The notes: a model not told the origin generated them from the letters alone. 64,000 nucleotides of DNA from an uncultured Marinomonas sp. (GCA_947493575.1 CANLRQ010000002.1:205475-269474), one strand, 5' to 3'. Counted from the first letter of the stretch, positions 29,051 to 37,609 are shown. Made by a program: numbers and translations.

Positions 29051-29970
29051 ACTTTATTTCTACCTGACACCTTCGCTTGATAGAGCTTTTGATCCGCTGC
29101 TTCTAATACAGCACTGTCATCCACATCATAAGATAAGCACCCTGTTATACCAATACTCACGGTCAGTTCACCGAATGGTGAATCGAGGTGCTCAAGATTA
29201 AGCGTCTGAATAGCTGCACGTATTCGCTCTGCCACTTGCTTTGCACCACTTATATTTGTTTCAGGTAAAACGACTACAAATTCTTCACCACCATAACGCA
29301 CAACAAAATCCGTAATTCTTTTTAAACCTTTGCTCTTTACCAGTAAAGCCACTTGCTTTAATGCATCATCCCCTTGGACGTGCCCGTACCTATCATTAAA
29401 TTGTTTAAAGAAATCAATATCAATTAATAGAACACAGGTTTCTCTTTTGGACCTTTTCGATAAATGAATATGTTTTATTAGGTGTTCGTCTAAATAACGA
29501 CGGTTAAACACACCTGTAAGCCCATCTAAATAGACCATTTCTAATAAGGTGTCTTTTTGATATTTCAGCATCAAATGGGCTTTCACTCGATTTTTTAACG
29601 TCATGGGGTTAATCGGCTTGCTGATGAAATCAATCCCACCACTCATCCAGCACTCATTCTCTTCTTCTGAGCTATAACTGGCTGTTATAAAAATCACAGG
29701 TATTTCAGAGGTATCATCTTGGCTTTTCAATTTTTGGCAGGTTTCCATTCCTGATAAGCCGGGCATCACAATATCCATAAGAATTAAATCAGGTCGAGCC
29801 TCTCTAGCGACAGACAAGGCCTCTTCTCCACTGGTCGCCGCAAGAACGGTATAGTCTTCACATAGAAGAGCATAAATTACTTGAATGTTTACCGGCTGAT
29901 CATCCACCACCAAGACAGTGGCTTTTGTTAAATCAACACTTCTTCCCCCAATTAGTTCTGTTGATGACAT
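29041..29970 (-). CDS. Response regulator with GGDEF output (REC-GGDEF)
   Basis: 309 residues. A receiver domain at about 16-135 carries the acidic pair V-V-D-D, the phosphoacceptor D in L-I-L-M-D-I-V-M-P-G, and the K in F-I-S-K-P-I-N. A GGDEF domain at about 145-305 has the active motif Y-G-G-E-E-F. It should make cyclic-di-GMP when phosphorylated, in the manner of PleD/WspR. Its start lies two bases after the stop of the Hpt gene, so the two form an operon and probably a phosphorelay pair. No cognate kinase is adjacent. The stop codon comes from a MITE remnant. Confidence 0.92.
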   Translation of the reverse strand: MSSTELIGGRSVDLTKATVLVVDDQPVNIQVIYALLCEDYTVLAATSGEEALSVAREARPDLILMDIVMPGLSGMETCQKLKSQDDTSEIPVIFITASYSSEEENECWMSGGIDFISKPINPMTLKNRVKAHLMLKYQKDTLLEMVYLDGLTGVFNRRYLDEHLIKHIHLSKRSKRETCVLLIDIDFFKQFNDRYGHVQGDDALKQVALLVKSKGLKRITDFVVRYGGEEFVVVLPETNISGAKQVAERIRAAIQTLNLEHLDSPFGELTVSIGITGCLSYDVDDSAVLEAADQKLYQAKVSGRNKVCF

Positions 29971-29972
29971 CG

Positions 29973-30638
29973 TTAGTCTCCCAAAACCAACAAGTTAGTG
30001 ACGATTTCTTGAGCTTCTTTAAATTTTAGATTATTCAAAGCCGTAGATAATTTGTATGTTTCATCTCTAGATAACTGACTTAGCTCATTCTTTATTCTAT
30101 TCAAAGTATTCATTGAATCCATCTTATTCGACTGAATTTCTTTCAATAATACCTCTAGCTCCTCTCTTAAATTGCATGCATCTAATTGATGGCCAGCAGT
30201 TGTATCCTCATTAAGAGTTTGCTCAAACTCCCTCTCTATCAATTCAATTAACAAAGGAACACAGCCCTCAGCATACGCAATTTGCTCTCGTAAAACGGCA
30301 CACTCTTCAATTAACCTTATATCATCTCCATGCTTTACTCGTTGCTCTATGCTAGTGGCAGTATCAGCAATATTATAAAACCCTAATGATGAAGCAACTC
30401 CCTTTAAGGTATGCATGGACGCTTTGAATAAGCCAGAGTTAGACAAACTGCCTTTATCTTGTAATTGAGTTTGATATCGACCTAAATCACTAAGAAAGCT
30501 ACTTAACGCCGTTTTATAAACACTTGTATTATGGTTAAAGCGAGCCATTACATCCAACCAAGCAATACTATGTTGCTCACAAAACGCCAGACAATCTATA
30601 TTTGCTAGTTCTTCATGCTCTATCGAACGTCCTGACAT
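29973..30638 (-). CDS. Hpt-domain phosphotransfer protein
   Basis: 221 residues, entirely helical and soluble. The Hpt phosphorylation site is the His in S-M-H-T-L-K-G-V-A-S-S-L-G; preceding A-R-F-N-H-N and F-L-S-D-L fit the N-terminal Hpt helices. A longer frame starts at 30746 but its extra 36 residues look non-coding; the ATG at 30638 begins M-S-G-R-S-I. The second half is a leucine-rich helical region of unknown role. It probably relays phosphate to the REC-GGDEF protein encoded immediately downstream from an unlinked hybrid kinase. Confidence 0.8.
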   Translation of the reverse strand: MSGRSIEHEELANIDCLAFCEQHSIAWLDVMARFNHNTSVYKTALSSFLSDLGRYQTQLQDKGSLSNSGLFKASMHTLKGVASSLGFYNIADTATSIEQRVKHGDDIRLIEECAVLREQIAYAEGCVPLLIELIEREFEQTLNEDTTAGHQLDACNLREELEVLLKEIQSNKMDSMNTLNRIKNELSQLSRDETYKLSTALNNLKFKEAQEIVTNLLVLGD

Positions 30639-30836
30639 AATTGCAAGCCTCAATAAATGGTTGAATGTATAAAAAGAAGTCCCTTTGTTAGTACAACAAA
30701 CAAACACCCCAAAATAAGTATCTATCCAAATAGCAAAAACCGCCAATTTTTTTACAATTTAAGAACATCTTGAGGAGAGACCTTCACTTAGGTATACTCT
30801 TCGCCCGTCGATTTGTAAATCATCATACAAGTCAAT

Positions 30837-30913
30837 GCACCCGTAGCTCAGCTGGATAGAGCGCACCCCTCCGGAGGGTGAGGCCGGAGGTTCGAATCCT
30901 CTCGGGTGTGCCA
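30837..30913 (+). tRNA. tRNA-Arg (anticodon CCG)
   Basis: 77 bases. Acceptor stem GCACCCG pairs with CGGGTGT; the D-loop has AGCTCAGCTGGATAGAGC; the anticodon stem CACCC/GGGTG encloses loop CTCCGGA, giving anticodon CCG for codon CGG; the T-arm has GGTTCGAATCC. CCA is encoded at 30911-30913. Its 3' part is duplicated at 40437, marking it as an integration site. Confidence 0.97.
30888..30910 (+). other. Attachment site, left (within tRNA-Arg 3' end)
   Basis: The 23 bases from the T-arm to the discriminator base are repeated exactly at 40437-40459; similarity continues for four of the next five bases. A repeated tRNA 3' end is the usual footprint of tyrosine-recombinase integration. Confidence 0.8.
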
Positions 30914-30991
30914 ATTATAAAAGTGTAAGTTATTAAATAACATGCATTTTCAATAATTTAAAAATCCCATCTTGTTTAGAATGACTACCTA

Positions 30992-31190
30992 GGGAAGGTG
31001 CGAATAAGTCCTCTTGCCTCAGCATGTGGATAAAAGCCTGCTATTCGAGGCGAGTATCGAATGTGAATAGCCGGCCTATTTTCGAGATGCTCAACAAAGA
31101 ATACAGGCTTTTAGACCATGCCCTGCGGGTCTTCCAGAGAAAACGTCACATTGCGTTACGACTCTTTGAAAGGTATTAACATTCCTGCAG
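30992..31190. mobile_element. Insertion-sequence end fragment
   Basis: Non-coding block beginning GGGAAGGTGCGAATAAGTCC, which resembles the outer end of an insertion sequence. Its far side is fused to the cut IS30-type gene near 31190. No complete open frame remains, so the family is uncertain. The 78 bases before it, back to the tRNA, hold nothing recognised. Confidence 0.45.
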
Positions 31191-31831
31191 AATCGTGCCT
31201 TGTTTGCCTAAAACGGTATCGACCTCCCAGTCGCCAAAACGTTGTTTGGTATCCACTATCTCAGGGCGTGCTTCGATGCCAATTCGATTAGGAATTATGA
31301 CCCGTTTGGCACGACTTCCTTTTCGGTATTGCCTGCCGTTATGCCGTAAGTTTTTATAGAGCTTACCGCCTTGGCGCTTATCTCTTTGCACATAACCATA
31401 GATCCATTCATGACTGACAGGTAAGCCAATTAAGTGGCTTACACCTGATATTTGTTCGGGGCTCCACTTTAACGATAGAGCAAACTCGACATAATCGATG
31501 ATCTTCTGTGATATCTGACGTTTCGCTGCATGGTATCGTCGATATTGAGCGCGCCGCTGTGCAATATCCGGTTCATAATACCCATCAATAGAGTGTCGCC
31601 TAATCTCTCGACTAACGCTTGAGTGGCTTACTTTCAGTCGCCGGCCAATTTCTCTGTAACTCAAACGCTCGGACAAATAGGCCTGAATCTGGTATCGTTG
31701 TCCTTCGATCAACTGCTTATAGCTCATGGTAATGCTCTAATTGTTTGGCGACGTTAGAATACCACCTATGGGCAGTTGATCTCTCGCCACCTACTCAACC
31801 ATGAGTGGTGCACTTATTATCTGAATTTGCG
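31176..31831 (-). pseudogene. IS30-family transposase, 3'-truncated
   Basis: The frame from 31727 encodes 183 residues: an N-terminal helix-turn-helix (L-S-Y-R-E-I-G-R-R-L-K-V-S-H-S-S-V-S-R-E-I) and the start of the DDE domain (G-D-W-E-V-D-T-V-L-G-K). After K-Q-G-T the IS30 sequence stops abruptly and the frame ends six residues later in unrelated DNA, so two of the three catalytic acidic residues are missing. An IS30-like left end with ATTCAGATAATAAGTG lies on the start side near 31815-31831. Non-functional. Confidence 0.85.
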
Positions 31832-31861
31832 GTGCTATTTTTTATTGTGGGTTTTAATAGA

Positions 31862-32821
31862 TTAATTGGAGATCCAATAGGGCATTTCTATAGAATCTAA
31901 AAAGCCTTTTGCTTCAGCGCCTTGAAGAAGGGATAGTGTTGATATAATACCAGCGTTAATGCAGCTCGGTGCGGCAACAGTAACGCTTCTAGGCGCATTG
32001 CTCACAGGCCATCCAGTAGTTGGATTGAGAACATGAGAGTAGCGAATACCGTTTTTTAAGAGAAAACGTTGGCTATCCCCTGATGTGGCCAATGCCCCAG
32101 ATGAGAGTGCAATAATGTGATCAGCGCTTGTTGCGTCTTTAATCGACTCAATACCGACTTTCCAGCTTTCCCCGTTGAGTCTTCGACCATTACATGCAAG
32201 ATCCCCCCCGCAATTGATTAAAATAGCAGCCTGAGTTTTTGCAAAGATTTCACAGCAATAAACCAGCATTTTATCCACAGCGTACTCCTTGCCTATTCCT
32301 CCAAAGTCCAGCTCCATGCCAGTAGGCATTTTCAATCTGTCTGGCCTATGAAGCTCCCATCCCAATTTTGTCCAACCTACCAGCGGAAGTAATGAGTCGA
32401 TACTGGCTTGTGACGGCAGTTTATCGCTACCGTTAAAACGCCAGATACGTCGTAAAATACCAGAGGTAATATCAAACAGTCCGGCAGACGCATGATACGC
32501 ATGATTGGCAAAAATCATTAATTGCGTTGTTTCATGATCTAGGTTTTGCCATTGTTCTGGCTTTGAATGAATAGCGGTAAAAGTATTGCTGTCTTGATAG
32601 CGGCTGAATTTATGCTCAATTCTCCAAGCCTCAATAATGGCACTTTTTGCGGCCTCTTTGACTAAATGAAGGGTTTCACATTCGATGAGTATTGAGCAGT
32701 TGCTTGCCATGCACTCAAATTCAACTTTATAGCAGAAGGCGCTTTCTTGATATAAGCGAGGAGTAGGATGATTGCCTTGATTACATGATGATTGTATGAC
32801 GATCTCTTCAATAAAAATCAT
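31862..32821 (-). CDS. ApbE-like FAD:protein FMN transferase, divergent
   Basis: 319 residues of the ApbE family, which links FMN covalently to Ser/Thr of extracytoplasmic redox proteins. Matching blocks: G-L-F-D-I-T-S-G, E-L-D-F-G-G-I-G-K-E-Y-A-V-D, I-N-C-G-G-D-L, A-T-S-G-D-S-Q-R-F, H-V-L-N-P-T-T-G-W-P. Unusual points: no signal peptide or lipobox is visible; the usual D-P-x-T-G reads N-P-T-T-G; and the metal-site motif A-D-A-x-x-T is replaced by N-A-G-I-I-S-T. It may be a specialised subgroup. Last gene of the TlpA-DUF4266-DUF3570-ApbE operon, 79 bases after DUF3570. Confidence 0.85.
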   Translation of the reverse strand: MIFIEEIVIQSSCNQGNHPTPRLYQESAFCYKVEFECMASNCSILIECETLHLVKEAAKSAIIEAWRIEHKFSRYQDSNTFTAIHSKPEQWQNLDHETTQLMIFANHAYHASAGLFDITSGILRRIWRFNGSDKLPSQASIDSLLPLVGWTKLGWELHRPDRLKMPTGMELDFGGIGKEYAVDKMLVYCCEIFAKTQAAILINCGGDLACNGRRLNGESWKVGIESIKDATSADHIIALSSGALATSGDSQRFLLKNGIRYSHVLNPTTGWPVSNAPRSVTVAAPSCINAGIISTLSLLQGAEAKGFLDSIEMPYWISN

Positions 32822-32900
32822 GGTATCTCATAAAAACCTTCTTGCTGGTAAAAACTTTAGTAAGTATAGGCCCTCGATGGATTACCGAGGGCCTCGCATA

Positions 32901-34211
32901 TTAAAATTTATAGCCGATCATAAGAATGACGGCATCTAGACTAGGGTACAGGTCTTGTTTTGTCAGTTTTCCATATCCTTGATCACCACTACTTTCTTGG
33001 TGATACAGAGAAACACGGGTGTAAAATTCGGTATCATCTGCAAATTGATAGCCGTATTTCAATCCAATGGTATAGGTATCTAAATCACCTAAACGGTAAT
33101 CGGCACTGGCAAATTCGTTATTTGTGTAGCCACTCGCATTTAAGTAACGATGGTAGAAATCGGCTTTGCTTTGAGTATACCAACGAAGTTGTGGTTCTAA
33201 ATACTGTTTATCAAAACGGAAACGATATTTTGCATCAATTGTATGTGAATTAATGCCCCAATCATCAAACATATAACGATAGCTAAGATCTAGGATGTCG
33301 TTGTTATCTAGCTGATATTTTGTCTGCCAGTAAAGACTTTGTTTTAAGCGTGAGTCCGGCCGGTTTTCATAGAGATAGAGGTTTCGGCCATTACTTTGGA
33401 AATTGCCTCCATAGTTTGCTCCAGCAGTATCATCAATAACAGAGACAATTTTATAGGGGTCTGTTAGATAACCTGAGCTGGTACTTAGCCCATAGTTAAA
33501 CTGCATAATGGTTTTGCGGTTTATGACCTGAGTAATCCCAAATACCGTATCTACCAAGCTTTTACTGTCAGAATCTTGGCGCTGTGAGAATTCATTGTTG
33601 TTAGTGTTCTCTGGAACTTGGAATAACGTGGTTGGAACACCACCAACTGGATTAAGAGTGTCATTTGACAGGTTTAATCCCATTGTTAATGTGGTGTTTT
33701 TTTGGTTGAAATAGCGAGATAAGCTGCCATTTACACCGAGTGATTGATAGTCATATTCTTTTGAAAAATAGCCACCAACACCATAGGCCCAGTCACGAGA
33801 GAGAGGCGCTGACCAGTTTGCAGAAAGAGCAAGGCGAGTATCTTTAAAGGTGTCGTCTAATGGTTGTTGGTTCGCCTCTGCAGTGTAAGTTCCATTACCT
33901 GAAGGGCTAGTAAAGGTTTGGATTTGATCACTTGGCGTAGCTCCGTTAGGTGATGCACCAGTAAGGGTATCGGCCGCAATTTTTATATTAAGCTTTGTCT
34001 CTTCATCGTAGTTTTTTGTGGCACTAATAACTGGTTCTGCCGCGGATACTCGGCTGTCCGTCTCGGAATACAGTAGAAATGCGGCATCCACATCCCAACT
34101 ATTATTGCCGGCATTTGCATTTGTTGCCAATCCACCAATAAGAGCACAACTGGCCGCTGTCAGTAAGCTAGCCAATTCTTTATTTTTTTGTTTTGTTTTA
34201 GTTACAGCCAC
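32901..34211 (-). CDS. DUF3570 protein, predicted outer-membrane beta-barrel
   Basis: 436 residues from the GTG at 34211. Signal peptide (basic start, hydrophobic core L-L-T-A-A-S-C-A-L-I-G-G-L-A, cleavage after A-N-A), then alternating amphipathic strands with aromatic girdles and a C-terminal Y-K-F, the outer-membrane barrel sorting signal. Matches DUF3570 over its length. No function is established. The start is chosen because GGAGG at 34220-34224 lies eight bases before this GTG; that site is inside the glycine codons of the DUF4266 gene, which overlaps by 14 bases. A longer frame from 34274 would have no better site. Confidence 0.82.
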   Translation of the reverse strand: MAVTKTKQKNKELASLLTAASCALIGGLATNANAGNNSWDVDAAFLLYSETDSRVSAAEPVISATKNYDEETKLNIKIAADTLTGASPNGATPSDQIQTFTSPSGNGTYTAEANQQPLDDTFKDTRLALSANWSAPLSRDWAYGVGGYFSKEYDYQSLGVNGSLSRYFNQKNTTLTMGLNLSNDTLNPVGGVPTTLFQVPENTNNNEFSQRQDSDSKSLVDTVFGITQVINRKTIMQFNYGLSTSSGYLTDPYKIVSVIDDTAGANYGGNFQSNGRNLYLYENRPDSRLKQSLYWQTKYQLDNNDILDLSYRYMFDDWGINSHTIDAKYRFRFDKQYLEPQLRWYTQSKADFYHRYLNASGYTNNEFASADYRLGDLDTYTIGLKYGYQFADDTEFYTRVSLYHQESSGDQGYGKLTKQDLYPSLDAVILMIGYKF

Positions 34212-34422
34212 AGCCACCACCTCCGAAACCTTGTCCGCCACTGCTGGCTTCTTTACTGAAATAGATATGATCATTCAAGCTACTTTCGATTGGATCACTA
34301 ATCAGATTCATTTCCTGTTGCGCAAGAATGTCTCTTTCCCATGGCTTTACGCCAGTATTACTGCAGCCAACTATTGCCATTGATAGGGCAATTAAGCTGA
34401 ATAAACTTACGATCTTTTGCAT
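34198..34422 (-). CDS. DUF4266 small lipoprotein
   Basis: 74 residues. Lipoprotein signal with lipobox I-V-G-C (Cys20). The mature chain of about 55 residues has the family core V-K-P-W-E-R-D-I-L-A, D-P-I-E-S-S-L-N-D-H-I-Y-F-S-K-E-A, then a flexible Gly-rich tail ending G-G-G-G-C-G-C-N. The C-G-C pair could form a disulfide, bind metal or carry a modification. It is encoded 12 bases after the TlpA-like thioredoxin and overlaps DUF3570. I infer that it is the small substrate or carrier around which the operon is built; function unproven. Confidence 0.85.
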   Translation of the reverse strand: MQKIVSLFSLIALSMAIVGCSNTGVKPWERDILAQQEMNLISDPIESSLNDHIYFSKEASSGGQGFGGGGCGCN

Positions 34423-34434
34423 AGGTTATTCCCC

Positions 34435-34962
34435 TTATTCTGCTAGTAGTTCGATGATTTCAGACTCATAATTCATGGTCTCTTTAGAATGGAAGCCAAT
34501 GTGCGTTGATCTTATTCGACCTTGGCGATCAATTAAAAAACTCGTCGGCATACCAATAACGCCAAAGTCTTCTGGTAGCTTTGCATCCGTGTCAAACAGT
34601 ACGCTAAACCCCGGCTTAAATTTCTGTAAATAGTCTAAGGCTTGGTCTCGTTCTTGATCCAAATTAATAGCGACTATCTTTAAGCCTTGATCCTTATATT
34701 TTGCTTGTATGTTGGTCATCCAAGGAAAGGATTCTCGGCAAGGTCCACACCATGATGCCCAAAAATCAACGAGCAAAACCTGACCTTTTTCCATGTAAAG
34801 CGATATCAGTGTATTGCTCTGGTAAGCCGGTAAAGTGACTTCTAAATGAGGGGCTGAGACAGCCTTGTTAACAGGTATTAATTCTGCGGCAAATAACGCA
34901 GGAGAAAAAACAATACTGTTCAATGCAATTATGCTAAAGATGCGTTGCAGACGTTTAGTCAT
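34435..34962 (-). CDS. TlpA-like periplasmic thiol-disulfide oxidoreductase
   Basis: 175 residues. Signal peptide (about 26 residues ending F-A-A), then a thioredoxin fold with active site W-A-S-W-C-G-P-C-R, cis-Pro loop G-M-P-T-S-F, and the AhpC/TSA-like insert common in TlpA/ResA. First gene of the operon. The divergent neighbour is dsbD, the membrane reductant supply, so a reducing role toward the Cys-containing DUF4266 lipoprotein is a reasonable inference. Confidence 0.92.
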   Translation of the reverse strand: MTKRLQRIFSIIALNSIVFSPALFAAELIPVNKAVSAPHLEVTLPAYQSNTLISLYMEKGQVLLVDFWASWCGPCRESFPWMTNIQAKYKDQGLKIVAINLDQERDQALDYLQKFKPGFSVLFDTDAKLPEDFGVIGMPTSFLIDRQGRIRSTHIGFHSKETMNYESEIIELLAE

Positions 34963-35009
34963 GAGTTCTTCCAGTTAATAATTCCTTGATTCATAGTAGT
35001 GGATGATTC

Positions 35010-35026
35010 TTAAGGAAAGATTAAGG
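35010..35026. promoter_or_regulatory. Direct-repeat operator for an OmpR-family regulator (PmrA/QseB type)
   Basis: TTAAGG-N5-TTAAGG with an 11-base period, in the 146-base divergent region between the TlpA-like gene and dsbD. PmrA and QseB bind half-sites of this kind (CTTAA-type repeats one helical turn apart). The response regulator encoded downstream of dsbD belongs to the same subgroup, so it probably controls both transcripts from here. Confidence 0.65.
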
Positions 35027-35108
35027 TAGAAAATGTCTGACATAAGCTTCTCTTAAACTTTGTTACTTATAGTGATCCTATTTACGTAACATTCAGGAGC
35101 ACTTAGTG

Positions 35109-36929
35109 ATGACGTTTCCCCTACTGTTTTCCCTATTAGGTAGTAAGTCCATTAAATGGCTGATATTTTCTTGTTTAACCGTCTTTTTGACGAATCAAAC
35201 GTGGGCGGAGAGTGCATTTTTAAAACCATCAGAAGCCTTTAAGTTACAGGTAAACGAGGTAACAAAAGAGCTGCAATGGACCATAGCCGACGGCTATTAT
35301 CTATATGAATCTAGAGTCAAGGCGTCATTAACGGAGGATAAAGAGACTCCCGTTTCATTTCGTTTTTTAACTCAATCGGTTGAAAAAAATGATCCGAATT
35401 TTGGTTTGGTGACTGTTTTTCATGACCGTATGGCAATTGTCTTTGATGATCTGCCTGCAGGGGTGAAAGACATTAAATTATCCTATCAAGGTTGCGCGGA
35501 TGCAGGTCTTTGTTATCCACCTCAAACTCGCATACTTTCATTTAACAATAATCAAACTGTTGCTAAGCCCATAATGAAGTCTGTAGCCAAGCCTCTCGAT
35601 TCCGCCGCAACATTATCTACTGAGGGAGAAGAGAGCCAGCTGGCAAAATTGCTATTAGACGGCGATCGTTTTTGGGTGCTAGTAACTTTTTTTGTCTTGG
35701 GACTTGGGCTTACGTTTACCCCTTGTGTGTTGCCTATGATTCCAATATTAGCGGGCATTATTGCAGGTCAATCGACAAACATTACGGCTAAAAAAGGCTT
35801 TTTCTTATCCCTTTCTTATGTATTAGGTATGTCATTTTCATACACCACGGCCGGTGTCTTAGTCGGTATTTTTGGCGCTCAGTTAAACCTGCAAGCGATT
35901 TTTCAAACCCCCAGTGTGTTAATCGGTTTTAGCGTTTTATTTGTCCTATTGTCTTTATCTATGTTTGGTTTTTATGAGTTGCAGTTGCCTATGTTTCTGC
36001 GAGACAGGCTAGATAAACTCAGTCAGAAAAGTGTTGGTGGCCCTTATCTTGGGATAGCTATCATGGGGGCGATTTCGGCATTGATTGTATCGCCTTGCGT
36101 TTCAGCCCCATTAGCTGGGGCGTTAATTTATATCAGTACGACCGGCGATGCAGTACTTGGAGGAAGTGTATTGTTTGTTATGAGCTTAGGGATGGGTGTG
36201 CCTTTACTACTGGTTGGTTTAGGCGGTGGTAAGTATTTACCAAAAGCAGGCATGTGGATGATGCAAGTGAAAGCCTTGTTTGGGGTAATACTCCTTGCTG
36301 TGGCCATCGCTTTAGTGTCCCGTATTCTGTCTGACAGTATTAGTATTTATCTTTGGGCAACACTGTGCATTCTTTACGCGGTGCAGCTTTCTCCTTTTCA
36401 AACCGTGTCAAATGGTTGGGGCAAAATTCGCCAAGGCCTTGCGTTCATTTTATTTATTTATGGTATGGCATTATTGTCTTCTGGATTGGCTGGAAAACCG
36501 AATTTAGAGCAACCATTAGCTTACCTTTCTGTGTCTGCTTCAAATGAAATAAATATTGAGCAAGTGTCTTTGTTTAACCGTATAGAAGAGGTAAGCGTTC
36601 TTGACGCTACTATGTTACAGGCGTCAAAAGAAGGTAAGTCGGTTGTTGTGGATATGTATGCGGATTGGTGTACGGCGTGCTTAGTAATGGAAAAAGAGGT
36701 GTTTAACAAAAGTGAGCTGCAGCGTTACGCTAACGAGATAGTTTTCTTACAGCTTGATTTGACAAAAAATACCTCACAACAACAGACATTTCTCTCAAAA
36801 TATGGGGTATTTGGGCCGCCAACTCTGCTATTCTTTTCATCTGATGGTGACTTAGTCAATATACGTCAAGGTGAGATTGGGCTTGAATCCTTTAAAGAGT
36901 CTCTTCAATCAACTTTGGCGGCCTTATGA
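35109..36929 (+). CDS. dsbD: Thiol:disulfide interchange protein DsbD
   Basis: 606 residues, complete three-domain DsbD. Signal peptide; periplasmic alpha domain with G-C-A-D-A-G-L-C-Y-P-P; eight-segment membrane domain with T-P-C-V-L-P-M and S-P-C-V-S-A-P (the two transmembrane Cys); C-terminal gamma thioredoxin domain with D-W-C-T-A-C. It carries electrons from cytoplasmic thioredoxin to periplasmic thioredoxins. AGGAG lies eight bases before the ATG at 35109; a GTG one codon earlier is possible. The stop overlaps the response regulator start (ATGA). Its setting in an island beside a dedicated TlpA suggests service to that pathway rather than housekeeping DsbC/DsbG reduction. Confidence 0.94.
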   Translation: MTFPLLFSLLGSKSIKWLIFSCLTVFLTNQTWAESAFLKPSEAFKLQVNEVTKELQWTIADGYYLYESRVKASLTEDKETPVSFRFLTQSVEKNDPNFGLVTVFHDRMAIVFDDLPAGVKDIKLSYQGCADAGLCYPPQTRILSFNNNQTVAKPIMKSVAKPLDSAATLSTEGEESQLAKLLLDGDRFWVLVTFFVLGLGLTFTPCVLPMIPILAGIIAGQSTNITAKKGFFLSLSYVLGMSFSYTTAGVLVGIFGAQLNLQAIFQTPSVLIGFSVLFVLLSLSMFGFYELQLPMFLRDRLDKLSQKSVGGPYLGIAIMGAISALIVSPCVSAPLAGALIYISTTGDAVLGGSVLFVMSLGMGVPLLLVGLGGGKYLPKAGMWMMQVKALFGVILLAVAIALVSRILSDSISIYLWATLCILYAVQLSPFQTVSNGWGKIRQGLAFILFIYGMALLSSGLAGKPNLEQPLAYLSVSASNEINIEQVSLFNRIEEVSVLDATMLQASKEGKSVVVDMYADWCTACLVMEKEVFNKSELQRYANEIVFLQLDLTKNTSQQQTFLSKYGVFGPPTLLFFSSDGDLVNIRQGEIGLESFKESLQSTLAAL

Positions 36930-37609
36930 AAGAAGGAATAGGTTTGCGAATACTTGTTGTAGAAGACGATGTCTCTTTGGCGGACGGTCTAGTGACAGCC
37001 TTAAAAAGAGAAGGATATACAGTGGATCTCTTACATGATGGCATTCACGCTATTGAGGCGCTGTCTAATGAAGTTTTTGATCTGGTTGTATTAGATTTAG
37101 GGTTACCTCGACTTGATGGATTGGCCGTATTAAAGCAGATTAGATTAAATAACAATTCCGTTCCCGTGCTAATTCTTACTGCCAGAGATGCTCTAGAAGA
37201 TAGGGTCGCAGGCTTAGATTTAGGTGCGGATGATTACTTAATTAAACCATTTGATGTTGTTGAGTTGAAAGCGCGGGCGCGAGCCTTATTACGACGCAGT
37301 TACGGACGTGCTATAAGTGAAATTCATTACAAGGAATTGGTATTATTCCCATCCAGTCATAAAGTAACTTATCAAGATAAAGACGTTAATTTAACACGCA
37401 GAGAATACTCATTATTGCATGAATTGGTCAGTCAGCCTGGACATGTTTTCACCAGAGATGTGTTGCAACAACTGATGTATGGCTGGGGAGACGATGTAGA
37501 GAGTAATGCTCTAGAGGTTCATATTCATCACTTACGTAAAAAGTTGTTCCCCGATTTGATTCGAACAATACGAGGCATTGGCTATGTGGTCGATCAAGAC
37601 GTGGGGTAA
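36926..37609 (+). CDS. OmpR-family response regulator, QseB/PmrA subgroup
   Basis: 227 residues. Receiver domain with E-D-D near the N terminus, phosphoacceptor D in L-V-V-L-D-L-G-L-P, T in L-T-A-R-D, K in I-K-P-F-D; then a winged-helix DNA-binding domain (L-T-R-R-E-Y-S-L-L-H-E-L, V-H-I-H-H-L-R-K-K-L, I-R-G-I-G-Y-V). It overlaps dsbD by four bases and the kinase by 26, so the three are translationally linked. A TTG six codons in (giving L-R-I-L-V-V-E-D-D) with AAGGAATAGG before it is an alternative start. A matching operator lies upstream of dsbD. Confidence 0.92.
   Translation: MKEGIGLRILVVEDDVSLADGLVTALKREGYTVDLLHDGIHAIEALSNEVFDLVVLDLGLPRLDGLAVLKQIRLNNNSVPVLILTARDALEDRVAGLDLGADDYLIKPFDVVELKARARALLRRSYGRAISEIHYKELVLFPSSHKVTYQDKDVNLTRREYSLLHELVSQPGHVFTRDVLQQLMYGWGDDVESNALEVHIHHLRKKLFPDLIRTIRGIGYVVDQDVG

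Noticed and set aside
30770..30790. GAGACCTTCACTTAGG before the tRNA as a MITE remnant
   Set aside because: The match is too short and overlaps the likely tRNA promoter.
31176..31727. IS30 transposase as parent of the MITE-like family
   Set aside because: Its recognisable end differs from GAGACCTTTGCACGA, and IS30 elements make 2-3 bp, not 5-bp, duplications.
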